Assembly (NCBI GenBank): GCA_025965975.1
Contig: JAOPVX010000020.1
Location: forward strand, 1 to 59,361
Length of the DNA stretch: 59,361 nt
Reading direction: 5' to 3'
Source: Mycobacterium sp.
GTDB lineage: Bacteria > Actinomycetota > Actinomycetes > Mycobacteriales > Mycobacteriaceae
The position numbers and the translations under genes were made by a program. Below the pieces are notes generated by a model. It saw only the letters and a program-made list of their open reading frames with translations. It searched no databases and was not told the DNA's origin. This document shows positions 16,673 to 24,616 of this stretch, piece after piece. Positions within the stretch are counted from its first letter, which is position 1. Each line of letters opens with the position of its first letter.

Positions 16673-17461
16673 GTGGATCTGGGACTGCGCGACAAGGCCT
16701 TCGTGATCATCGGTGGATCGGCGGGAATGGGCTTGGCCGCCGGGCACGTACTCGCCGCAGACGGCGCGTCGGTGGCCGTCGTCGGACGCGATCAGGCTCG
16801 AGCCAAGGATGCCGCCGCCGCACTGTCGAAGTCCGGCGCCTCGACCGCGTACGGCCTGACCCACGACGCGAGCCGTCCCGGCGAGGCGGTGGCCGCCGTC
16901 GACGAGGCGGTCGGGCTGCTCGGCCGGTTGGACGGGATCGCGATCACGATGGGCACCGCGGGCATGATGCCGATCGACTCCGACGACGAGGCGTGGGAGG
17001 CCGCGTTCCGCGACGTGCTGCTGGCCACCACGCGTAGCGTGCAGGCGGCGCTGCCGCACCTGGCCGAGACCAACGGCGCGATCGTCACCACGGCCGCGTA
17101 CTCGGCGCGCTCGCCACACGAGCCGCGGCTGCCGTATGCGAGCCTCAAGGCCGCGGTGTCCACGTTCACCCGCGGCATCGCGCGCACCCACGGCAAGGAC
17201 GGCGTCCGGGCCAACTGCATCGCGCCGGGTGCGGTGGAAACCGATGCGCTGCATGCGATCCGCGGGTATGTCGCCGAGAACAAGGGCTATCCCTACGACG
17301 AGGCGCTGGAACGCGCACTGGTCGAGGACTTCGGGTTCGATGCCGCCCTTGGACGGCCGGGACAACCCGACGAAGTCGGCGCGCTGATCGCGTTTCTACT
17401 ATCGCAGCGTTGCGGCTTCCTCACCGGGCAGACCATCGGTGTGGACGGCGGGGCGCCATGA
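16673..17461 (+). CDS. Short-chain dehydrogenase/reductase
   Basis: 262 residues from a GTG. The cofactor motif is variant (GGSAGMGLAAG in place of TGxxxGxG), the Ser-Tyr-Lys site reads TTAAYSARS then YASLK, and the C-terminus ends in the usual GQTIGVDGGAP. It is an NAD(P)-dependent oxidoreductase for an unknown alcohol or ketone. It starts an operon with the Gfo/Idh/MocA gene 31 bp downstream. Confidence 0.85.
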   Translation: MDLGLRDKAFVIIGGSAGMGLAAGHVLAADGASVAVVGRDQARAKDAAAALSKSGASTAYGLTHDASRPGEAVAAVDEAVGLLGRLDGIAITMGTAGMMPIDSDDEAWEAAFRDVLLATTRSVQAALPHLAETNGAIVTTAAYSARSPHEPRLPYASLKAAVSTFTRGIARTHGKDGVRANCIAPGAVETDALHAIRGYVAENKGYPYDEALERALVEDFGFDAALGRPGQPDEVGALIAFLLSQRCGFLTGQTIGVDGGAP

Positions 17462-17492
17462 ACCTTCGAACTGCCCAGTGGAAGGAGTGGCA

Positions 17493-18581
17493 ATGACCCT
17501 GCGGGTCGGCATCATCGGGGTGGGCTGGGGAAGCCATGTACAGGTCCCAGGCTTCCGCGCGGCCGACGGCTTCGAACCGGTGGCGCTGTGCGCGCGCACG
17601 CCCGAGCGACTGGAACGTGTCGCGGGCAAGCTCGGCATCTCCGAGACGGCCACCGACTGGGAGTCGTTCGTCGCCCGTGACGATCTCGATGTCATTTCCG
17701 TGGCGACACCGACGGTGATGCACCGCGACATGACGTTGGCGGCGCTGGATGCAGGCAAGGCCGTGCTGTGTGAGAAGCCGTTGGCCGGTGACCTGGATGC
17801 CGCACGCGACATGGTTCGCGCCGCGGACAAGTCCAGCCGACCCACCGCCTGCTGCTTCGAGAACCGTTGGAATCCAGACTGGTTGGCGGTCGCCGCCCTC
17901 GTCGGCGAGGGCTTTCTCGGCAAGCAGTACGTCGCAAGGGTGAGCCGTAGCGCGTCGTACTGGCATCCGAGTCACCCGCCCCAGGCGCGTTGGATGTACG
18001 ACCGCGACCAGGGTGGCGGATACCTGGCCGGGATGCTGGTGCACGACCTGGACTTCCTGTGCAGCCTGCTCGGGCGACCGGAGTCGGTGTGCGCCGAAGT
18101 CCGCACCAGTGAACCGAGTCGCGAGCTGCCGGACGGCGAGACCCTGACCGTCACCGCCGACGACACCGCGGCGTTGTTGATGCGGCTGGAGTCCGGGCTG
18201 ACGGCCATCCTGAGTGTGTCGGTGATCGGCGCGCACGCCGACCACTACCGCCTTGAGTTGTTCGGCTCCGACGGCACCATCATCGGCGACGGCGATCTGC
18301 GTTCTGCCAACTACCTGGCGGGCACGGCCGCCGACGACGGCCTGAGTCCACTGGCAGTCAACGAACGCGAACCTGCCCACCCCGAGCATCTGCCCAAGGG
18401 ACTGGCCGGACACGCCGCCAGGGCGATGGCGCTGATGCTGAAGGACTGGCTGCCCGCGTTCGACGGCGGAGAAAGCAAAGCCGCGACGTTCGACGACGGC
18501 CTGCTGAGCCTCGCCGTGATCGACGCCGCGCAGCGCTCAGCCAAGGGCGGCGGCTGGGAGCGCGTGCACGCGACCGTCTGA
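17493..18581 (+). CDS. Gfo/Idh/MocA-family NAD(P)-dependent oxidoreductase
   Basis: 362 residues from the ATG preceded by GAAGGAGTGG. The N-terminal Rossmann motif GVGWGSHVQVPGF and the family EKP motif (VLCEKPLAGD, near residue 95) are clear, followed by the alpha/beta dimerisation domain. Family members oxidise or reduce sugars, inositols or cyclic alcohols. Here the context suggests a cyclic alcohol or enol intermediate rather than sugar use. The TGA stop lies inside the stem of a terminator-like hairpin. Confidence 0.85.
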   Translation: MTLRVGIIGVGWGSHVQVPGFRAADGFEPVALCARTPERLERVAGKLGISETATDWESFVARDDLDVISVATPTVMHRDMTLAALDAGKAVLCEKPLAGDLDAARDMVRAADKSSRPTACCFENRWNPDWLAVAALVGEGFLGKQYVARVSRSASYWHPSHPPQARWMYDRDQGGGYLAGMLVHDLDFLCSLLGRPESVCAEVRTSEPSRELPDGETLTVTADDTAALLMRLESGLTAILSVSVIGAHADHYRLELFGSDGTIIGDGDLRSANYLAGTAADDGLSPLAVNEREPAHPEHLPKGLAGHAARAMALMLKDWLPAFDGGESKAATFDDGLLSLAVIDAAQRSAKGGGWERVHATV

Positions 18582-18597
18582 CTAGATCTCGTCAGAC
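18576..18597. terminator. Bidirectional hairpin holding both stop codons
   Basis: GTCTGAC-TAGATCTC-GTCAGAC is a perfect 7-bp inverted repeat between two convergent genes. The TGA stop of the Gfo/Idh gene (18579-18581) is in the left arm and the TGA of the alcohol dehydrogenase gene (18592-18594) is its mirror image in the right arm. There is no U-tract, as is usual for mycobacterial terminators. Confidence 0.6.
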
Positions 18598-19722
18598 GCC
18601 GCCCTCGGCGGCCGGATATATCAGCACCCCACGGATGTTCGCGCCGGCATGCATGTCGGCATAGCCGTCGTTGACCTTCTCCAATGGATACGTTCTGGTC
18701 ACCATCGACTCCAAATCGACCTGGCCCGCACTGGCCATTTCGAGGATCTTGGGGATGTCGGCGCGCGGATTGCCCGACCCGTACAACGTCCCCACGATCT
18801 GCTTCTCGGTCAGGGTGAGGTCCATCAGGTTGGCCCTGATGTCGCGTTCCAGCATCGGGTGGATGTTGGTGACGACCAGTCGTCCGCGCTTGGCCGTCAT
18901 GGCCAGCGCCTGCCCGATCAACTGCCCGTCGCCGACCCCCATCGCGCAGATGAACCGGTCGGCGCCCCGGTCCCAGGTTGCCTCGGCGACAACGCCTTTG
19001 GCCTCCGCCCAGTCCGCCGCGGTGTGGGTGGCGCCCATCTTGCGGGCTTCGTCGCGCTTGTACTCCGACGGATCGATCACGGTGATGGTGCGGGCACCCG
19101 CCAGCCGGGCGCCCTGCACGGCGGCCGCGCCGATACCGCCGACCCCGGCGACCACCACGGTGTCACCCGGGCGCACATCCGCCGCGTACACCGCCGATCC
19201 CCATCCGGTGACGAACCCACACCCCAGCAGGCAGGCCAGGTCAAGGCGGTAGTGCTGGGGGATCTTGACGCAACTTGCTTCGTGCACGACGGTGTGATGC
19301 GCGAAAGACCCCACCCCGCAAGCCAATGCGAGGTCCTGACCGCAGGCGTGATGACGGGCGGTCTCGTCGTAGATCTGCATGCCCGAGTAGATCTTGGCGC
19401 CCAGGTCGCACAGGCTCTGATGACCCGTCGAGCAGGACCGACAACGGCCGCATGACGGGATGAAGCTGAACACCACGTGGTCGCCCGGGACAAGCCAGGA
19501 CACATGGTCACCCACCGCCGTCACCACGCCTGCGCCCTCGTGGCCGCCGATGCACGGGAGCCTGATGGGCATGTCGCCGGTGACAAGGTGGTCGTCGGAG
19601 TGACACATGCCGGACGCGTGCAACTCCACAAGGACCTCTTGCGCCTTCGGCGGGTCCAGGTCGATGGTCTCGACCGACCACGGGCTGTTGCGCTCCCAGA
19701 GCACCGCCGCCTGCGTCTGCAT
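18592..19722 (-). CDS. Zinc-containing NDMA-dependent-type alcohol dehydrogenase
   Basis: 376 residues from the ATG that overlaps the aldehyde dehydrogenase stop (TGATG); AAAGGA precedes it. Catalytic-zinc residues Cys40 and GHE at 60-62, structural-zinc cysteines 91, 94, 97 and 105 and the VAGVGGIGAAAVQGA cofactor loop mark a medium-chain alcohol dehydrogenase. Overall it resembles the NDMA-dependent group of actinobacteria, whose cofactor is not exchanged and whose electrons go to mycofactocin. It would oxidise a primary alcohol made by a P450, and the aldehyde dehydrogenase upstream would complete oxidation to the acid. Confidence 0.9.
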   Translation of the reverse strand: MQTQAAVLWERNSPWSVETIDLDPPKAQEVLVELHASGMCHSDDHLVTGDMPIRLPCIGGHEGAGVVTAVGDHVSWLVPGDHVVFSFIPSCGRCRSCSTGHQSLCDLGAKIYSGMQIYDETARHHACGQDLALACGVGSFAHHTVVHEASCVKIPQHYRLDLACLLGCGFVTGWGSAVYAADVRPGDTVVVAGVGGIGAAAVQGARLAGARTITVIDPSEYKRDEARKMGATHTAADWAEAKGVVAEATWDRGADRFICAMGVGDGQLIGQALAMTAKRGRLVVTNIHPMLERDIRANLMDLTLTEKQIVGTLYGSGNPRADIPKILEMASAGQVDLESMVTRTYPLEKVNDGYADMHAGANIRGVLIYPAAEGGV

Positions 19723-21185
19723 CAATTGTCCTTTCTGGACTGACGAACGATGACCTGATACTCGACGAAACCGGCGATGCCCTCTGGGCCGCCTTCGCGG
19801 CCGATGCCCGACATCTTGAAACCGCCGAACGGGCTACCGAAGTCCAGCACGGCAGTCGAATTGATCGCCACCGACCCGGCCTGCAGTTGTGACGCAACGG
19901 CCGCGGCTCGATCGTCGCCGGCCGACCACACCGCACCGACCAGCCCGTAGCGCGAATCGTTGGCAATGGCCACCGCCTCCGACGCCGCGTCACCGACCGA
20001 ATCGTCATACCCGATCACCACCGCGACCGGACCGAACACCTCCTCACGGGCGATCTCCATGTCGTTGGTGGCCGCGACCACCGTGGGAGTGACGAACCAT
20101 CCGGACCCCTTGGGGCGTGTTCCGCCGGTGAGGATGGTGGCGCCGTCGGCCCGCGCCCGTTGCAAAAACCCCTCGATCCTGTCGCGCGCGGCCTCGTTGA
20201 TGACGGGGCCGATGTCGGTGGATCGGTCGGCAGGGTCGCCGACCACCAGGTCGGCCACCGCCGCGGTCAGCGCGTCGGCGAACTCGTCGTATCGGCTGCG
20301 GGGCAACAGAATTCGGGTAAGTGCGGCGCACAATTGGCCGTTGTTCCCCATCACCCCGGCGACGAGCCCGGGCACCGTCGATTCGAGCGGCGCGTCGGGT
20401 AACACGACGGCGGCGGACTTCCCGCCGAGTTCGGTGCTGCATCGGCGGATTCGCGACCCGCACGCCGCGGCGATCTGCGCCCCCACAGTGGTGGACCCGG
20501 TGAAGCTGACTTTGTCGACACCGGGATGCGACGTCAGCGCCTGCCCGGTGGCCGCCCCGCCGTTGACGACGTTCACGACGCCGTCGGGAAGCCCGGCCTC
20601 CTCTATCGCCTCGGTCAGCACACCGATGCTCAGCGGTGCGTCCGGTGCGGGCTTGAGCACGACGGTGCATCCGGCGGCCAGCGCAGGCCCGAGCTTGAGC
20701 GCGGCGATGAACAGCGGGGTGTTCCACGGGATGATCGCGCCGACCACACCGACCGGCAGCTGCCGAACGTCCACCGTGCCGCCGGCGAGCGACGGGCGGG
20801 TGGATTCGAACGGATAGTCGGGCGTGATCGACGCATAGGCCCGAAGCACGCCGACGGCCGTGAGCACCTGGCCGAACGTGCTCCAGGATCGCGGCGAGCC
20901 GATCTCGGCGGTGGTCAGGTCGGCGAGCACGCCCTTGCGGGCGGTCAGCGCCGCGGCCAGCCGGCCAAGTGCCGCCGCCCTGTCGGCCGCAGAGGCATCG
21001 CGCCACGGCGGGGAGACCAACGCCGCACGAGCGGCTGCGACGGCGGCATCCACCTCGGCTCTGCCGGCGCTACCCACCGTTCCCAGCAGGTCCCCGCTCG
21101 CCGGGGACCGCACCTCGAGCCGGCCTTCTGCGCCGGTGTCCGGCGCCCACTTCCCGGCGACGTAGCTCGCTGCGAACTCCAACAT
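19722..21185 (-). CDS. Aldehyde dehydrogenase (NAD(P)+-dependent)
   Basis: 487 residues from the ATG at MLEFAASY, the normal family length; an upstream start would add 15 residues with no better ribosome site. The general base is Glu252 in STELGGKS, and the nucleophile is Cys286 in NNGQLCAAL. It oxidises an aldehyde to the carboxylic acid. Translation appears coupled to the downstream alcohol dehydrogenase through a TGATG overlap. The acid would then need CoA activation by the CoA-transferase or a ligase. Confidence 0.93.
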   Translation of the reverse strand: MLEFAASYVAGKWAPDTGAEGRLEVRSPASGDLLGTVGSAGRAEVDAAVAAARAALVSPPWRDASAADRAAALGRLAAALTARKGVLADLTTAEIGSPRSWSTFGQVLTAVGVLRAYASITPDYPFESTRPSLAGGTVDVRQLPVGVVGAIIPWNTPLFIAALKLGPALAAGCTVVLKPAPDAPLSIGVLTEAIEEAGLPDGVVNVVNGGAATGQALTSHPGVDKVSFTGSTTVGAQIAAACGSRIRRCSTELGGKSAAVVLPDAPLESTVPGLVAGVMGNNGQLCAALTRILLPRSRYDEFADALTAAVADLVVGDPADRSTDIGPVINEAARDRIEGFLQRARADGATILTGGTRPKGSGWFVTPTVVAATNDMEIAREEVFGPVAVVIGYDDSVGDAASEAVAIANDSRYGLVGAVWSAGDDRAAAVASQLQAGSVAINSTAVLDFGSPFGGFKMSGIGREGGPEGIAGFVEYQVIVRQSRKDN

Positions 21186-21271
21186 ACCGGCTGATTCTGG
21201 CAGCAATGTCATCTTTGGACAAGGGCTCATACGTGCAGAAATCGGATATCTGGTTTCGCGCTGGCTCTTTT

Positions 21272-21288
21272 TCTGACAGTATTGGTCA
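21272..21288. promoter_or_regulatory. Operator motif before the MaoC/tandem-TetR operon
   Basis: TTCTGACAGTATTGGTCA has the same TTCTGAC and GTCA ends as the sites at 517 and 16636, with a spacer one base longer (TGAC-N7-GTCA). It ends 2 bp before the ATG of the first MaoC gene. The operon encodes a tandem-domain TetR, which makes autoregulation through this site plausible. Confidence 0.45.
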
Positions 21289-21290
21289 CT

Positions 21291-21728
21291 ATGAGTTCAT
21301 CGCAGGAGGCGACCGAGCGCCCGGTATCGGGGCAGCCGTGGGAGGTCGTCGTCGAGCGCGGGAAGATCGCCGAGTTCGCCGACGCCATGGGTTCCGACAA
21401 CCCCGCCTACCGCGGACCCGACGCGATGATCCCGCCGACCTTCCTGACGACCGCGGCCCGATGGGCGCCGCCCGGTTCTCGGGTAAGCGTCGGGTTCGAC
21501 CGCAAGCGGTTGTTGCACGGCGAACAGGAGTACGTGTTTCACACCGCGCCGCCCAGATCCGGCGACATCCTGACCGCGCACGAGCGGATCGTCGAGCGCT
21601 TCTCCAAGCCAGGCGAGCGTGGTGGGACCATGCGGTTCGCGACGGTACTCACCGAGTATCGGACCTCCGACGGGACCCTGGTCGCCGAGGCCAAGGCCAC
21701 CTTCATCGAGACGGCGCCGCGCCGATGA
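21291..21728 (+). CDS. MaoC-like hot-dog subunit (FAS1-N/HadA type)
   Basis: 145 residues. A TTG three codons upstream is possible but lies within the operator, so ATG 21291 is chosen. The protein has the N-terminal MaoC pattern (FADAMGSDNPAYRG, IPPTFLTT) without the catalytic Asp/His hydratase motif. It is therefore the non-catalytic, substrate-binding half of a heteromeric enoyl-CoA hydratase, with the next gene as the catalytic half. The stop overlaps that gene (ATGA). Confidence 0.85.
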   Translation: MSSSQEATERPVSGQPWEVVVERGKIAEFADAMGSDNPAYRGPDAMIPPTFLTTAARWAPPGSRVSVGFDRKRLLHGEQEYVFHTAPPRSGDILTAHERIVERFSKPGERGGTMRFATVLTEYRTSDGTLVAEAKATFIETAPRR

Positions 21729-22207
21729 GCCCCGGCGAAGAGTATGGGACCCAGACCGCGCCCGCCGAGGTTCAGCTCGGCGTCCAGCCCACGCCCCGTC
21801 AATTCGGCCCCTTGACCCGCCAGATGTTCGTCCGCTATGCCGGCGCGTCGGGGGATCTCAACCCGATGCATTACGACGACGAGCTGGCGCGCTCGGGCGG
21901 CTACCCGTCGGTGTTCGGCCAGGGGATGCTGACCGCCTCGCTGCTGGCGACATTCGCCACCGACTGGCTCGGCGCAGACACCATTCGCCGTTTCGCGGTA
22001 CGTTTCCGCGAGCAGGTTTGGCCCAACGACGTGCTGACCTGCTCCGGTACCGTCGCTGCGATCGTCGCCGACGGGGATGCCGACCGGGTGACCGTGGACC
22101 TGGCGGCCACCAGGCAGACGGGCGGTGTGGCTGTCACCGGCTCGGCCGATTTCGTCATCCCGCGAAACGCGGCAGCGTACGGCGCGGGCCGTGCCAGTCG
22201 GCCATAG
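21725..22207 (+). CDS. MaoC-like enoyl-CoA hydratase, catalytic subunit
   Basis: 160 residues with the hydratase-2 motif YAGASGDLNPMHYD (about residues 37-50), which contains the catalytic Asp and His. It would hydrate a bulky 2-enoyl-CoA in a heterodimer with the protein encoded immediately upstream. The start codon overlaps the preceding stop. The 12-bp gap to the tandem TetR gene suggests a three-gene operon. Confidence 0.88.
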   Translation: MSPGEEYGTQTAPAEVQLGVQPTPRQFGPLTRQMFVRYAGASGDLNPMHYDDELARSGGYPSVFGQGMLTASLLATFATDWLGADTIRRFAVRFREQVWPNDVLTCSGTVAAIVADGDADRVTVDLAATRQTGGVAVTGSADFVIPRNAAAYGAGRASRP

Positions 22208-22219
22208 GCTGGTTGCACC

Positions 22220-23560
22220 ATGTCCGAAGCGTCCATCGTCCGCCGCGCCAGCTACGGCCCCTCCAGCCCTGAGGTTGGTGCCCGCGGCGCCAGCACGCGA
22301 ACCCGGATCACCGAGGTGTCGCTCGAGCTGTTCGGCCGTGTCGGCTACTTCGACACGTCGGTCGATGCCATCGCGAAGGCCGCAGGCGTTTCGCGCGCCG
22401 CGCTCTATCAGTACTTCCACGGCAAGGACGAGATCTTCCTGGAACTGCTCAACGAGTGCGGTAGCGCGCTGTTCCGGGTGGCGCGCCGGATCGGTCCGCT
22501 GGGCCCCGACGAGGTCGGCTTCGACAACCTGAATTGGTGGCTGGGCGAGTGGAGTTGGGTATTCGAGAAGTACTCCACGATGTTCGTTCAGTGGACGGCG
22601 ATCGCGACATCGGACACCAAAGTGCGCCCGCAGATCGAGTCCTTCGTGCGCAGTTACAACCACCGTGTCGCCGAGCGTCTCGCAGCATCGGGGCTGAGCG
22701 GCCTCGATCCCGAGGTCGCGGCGATGACGATGACGGCACTGGTGCACCGCATCAACCTGTTCGTTCACACCGATCGCGCCTACGGGCGCAGCGCCAAGAC
22801 CGCGGTGGACACGTTGTCGGTGTTCCTGCAGCTTGCGCTCTTCCCCGACACACCGCCGTCGGTGCTGACCTCGTTGCGTCTGCAGGCGAGCACTGATCCG
22901 GTCGCAGATGTCGACGCGATAGTGATACCGCCGGAGCCGGACATCGACGGCCTTTCGATCAGTGACCGCACCGCCAAGCTGAGCAAGCGGGCGGTCAACA
23001 CGGTCACGGCCCTGGCCGACGCGGGCGCCGGCCAGTTTCGGGCACGCGGTTATCGCAGCACCAGTGTGGATGACATCGTCGAGGCGGCCAACGTCGCGCG
23101 GGGGACGTTCTACAAATACTTCACCGACAAGCAGGACCTGCTCACCGCCGTCGGCGCCGAAATCTACGAAGCCGGAAGGGCGTTCGCGGAGCGGATCACC
23201 CACCTGGACCCACTCGATGACGAGCCCACACTGCGGCAATGGTTGGCCACCTATGTCGAGTTCTACGACCGCTATTCGGGCTGCATCGACGCATGGGCGG
23301 AGGGCACCACGGACAATCCGACCGTCGTCGCGCTCGGGGAGAACGGTCAGGTGCTGATGGATGTCGGCGCGGCCAGGATGTTGATGAATCGGTCTTGGCC
23401 TTACCCGTTCGATCCGGTCGTGGCCGCGCTGATCGTGCGCGCCCTGGTGACGCGGGTGCCGCAGGCCGCGCTCGATGTGCCCGAGCCCATCGACGACGAC
23501 GGCGTCGTCGATCTGTTGGTCACCTGCGTCAAGCGCGGGTTCTTCGGTCACCCGACGTAG
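22220..23560 (+). CDS. Tandem double-TetR regulator (Mce3R-like architecture)
   Basis: 446 residues, twice the usual TetR size. There are two complete TetR units: the first DNA-binding helix pair is at residues 46-76 (TSVDAIAKAAGVSRAALYQYF) and the second at about 281-311 (TSVDDIVEAANVARGTFYKYF), each followed by its own helical ligand domain. Mce3R of M. tuberculosis, a regulator of a lipid-uptake locus, has the same built-in dimer design and recognises an asymmetric operator. Here the gene lies behind a MaoC hydratase pair and the 21272 motif, so it probably represses its own operon and perhaps the other TTCTGAC sites. Its 3' end overlaps the convergent dioxygenase gene by 32 bp. Confidence 0.88.
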   Translation: MSEASIVRRASYGPSSPEVGARGASTRTRITEVSLELFGRVGYFDTSVDAIAKAAGVSRAALYQYFHGKDEIFLELLNECGSALFRVARRIGPLGPDEVGFDNLNWWLGEWSWVFEKYSTMFVQWTAIATSDTKVRPQIESFVRSYNHRVAERLAASGLSGLDPEVAAMTMTALVHRINLFVHTDRAYGRSAKTAVDTLSVFLQLALFPDTPPSVLTSLRLQASTDPVADVDAIVIPPEPDIDGLSISDRTAKLSKRAVNTVTALADAGAGQFRARGYRSTSVDDIVEAANVARGTFYKYFTDKQDLLTAVGAEIYEAGRAFAERITHLDPLDDEPTLRQWLATYVEFYDRYSGCIDAWAEGTTDNPTVVALGENGQVLMDVGAARMLMNRSWPYPFDPVVAALIVRALVTRVPQAALDVPEPIDDDGVVDLLVTCVKRGFFGHPT

Positions 23561-24413
23561 CGACCGCCATTCCCGTGATCCATTCGGGCACCGGCTCGTA
23601 GACGAGTGGAGTAACGGGCCTCCCGCCGCCTGCGGCGCCGGCGGCGACCCAGGTCCGGATCTCGTTCGCGCCTGCGCCGGCTTGCACGTGCGCTGAGTCA
23701 ACGAGGCGGGTGAGCGCCGCGGCGTCCCAGGTTGACATCGCCCGCAACACTTCGGCATCCCACTCCGGCCGTATCTTGTTGCGCGCGTCCGCCATCCCCG
23801 CGGCGATGATTCGCGCGCGTTCGTCGTCGCTGAGTTCGTAGGCGTCGACTTCCAGGCTCGGCGGCGAATGGGATAGTCCGCCAGTGCCGATCAGCAACAC
23901 GCGCTGATCCACCGCGTCGAGGAACCGCGCCACCGCGGCGCCGAAATCGGCGACTCGCCGACCGGTCGGCAGTGGCGCTGTCGCACAGTTCACCGCTACC
24001 GGAATGACCGGCTTGGCGTCCAACTCGCCCAACAGATCCCGAATCGGCTGTGCGAAAGCATGGTCCAGTCCGATGTCGCGACACACCGCGACGTCGAATC
24101 CCTCCGTAAGCAAGTGTTCGCACAGTCCACGAGCCAACGTCGACGGGACAGCGATGTCTCCGGCGGGACGGCGGCCTTCCGCGATGATCGACGCCGACAG
24201 TGCCACCCCGAATGTCGGCACCACAGTGGTGAATGCGCGACGGTGGTCACCGCCGAACACGATCACGATGTCGGGGTCGAAGCTGCCTACCTCATCCGCG
24301 GCCTGCGCCAAGGCCGTCCGGAACTTTCGGCCGAACACCTGCTCGACGTCGCGCTCCTTGCCGGGACTGTGGCTCGCACAGACGACCAGCCGACGAGGTG
24401 TCACGGAAGTCAT
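23529..24413 (-). CDS. Class III extradiol ring-cleavage dioxygenase (MhpB/LigB-like)
   Basis: 294 residues. It matches MhpB-type 2,3-dihydroxyphenylpropionate 1,2-dioxygenases along most of its length: CASHSPG near the start, VIVFGGDHRRAF, GLDHAFAQPI, GTGGLSHSPP and NEIRTWVAAGAAG towards the end. The histidines in HSP, DH, DHAF and LSHS fit the iron ligands and acid/base residues of the class. It would open a catechol-type ring next to the hydroxyls. It is encoded third after a P450 and its ferredoxin with 4-bp overlaps, so the P450 may provide a hydroxyl group on the ring substrate. Operon control is probably through the 26023 operator. Confidence 0.88.
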   Translation of the reverse strand: MTSVTPRRLVVCASHSPGKERDVEQVFGRKFRTALAQAADEVGSFDPDIVIVFGGDHRRAFTTVVPTFGVALSASIIAEGRRPAGDIAVPSTLARGLCEHLLTEGFDVAVCRDIGLDHAFAQPIRDLLGELDAKPVIPVAVNCATAPLPTGRRVADFGAAVARFLDAVDQRVLLIGTGGLSHSPPSLEVDAYELSDDERARIIAAGMADARNKIRPEWDAEVLRAMSTWDAAALTRLVDSAHVQAGAGANEIRTWVAAGAAGGGRPVTPLVYEPVPEWITGMAVATSGDRRTRA

Positions 24414-24616
24414 TCCGTCACGGATATCGCGCTCTCGGGGCAGTTCGCGGCGCCGGTGCGTGCCTCCTCGGCCTGCGCGGGCGGCACCTCACCTTCCCCG
24501 ATACCTTCCCCGATCACGTGGCCGTATCCCTGGTCGTCGTCCGCGAAGACGTTGGGCGCCAACGAGTAACACAGGCCGTGGCCCATGCATTTGGCGGAAT
24601 CGATCGTTGCTTTCAT
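24410..24616 (-). CDS. P450-associated ferredoxin with a His in the cluster motif
   Basis: 68 residues. The cluster motif is C-x2-H-x2-C (CMGHGLC, residues 10-16) with a distal CPES Cys near residue 60. The third-cysteine position is His, as in many mycobacterial 3Fe-4S or variant 4Fe-4S ferredoxins that reduce P450s. An acidic insertion (EGIGEGEVPPAQAEE) lengthens the middle. It overlaps the P450 upstream and the dioxygenase downstream by 4 bp each, so all three are probably made together. Confidence 0.92.
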   Translation of the reverse strand: MKATIDSAKCMGHGLCYSLAPNVFADDDQGYGHVIGEGIGEGEVPPAQAEEARTGAANCPESAISVTE

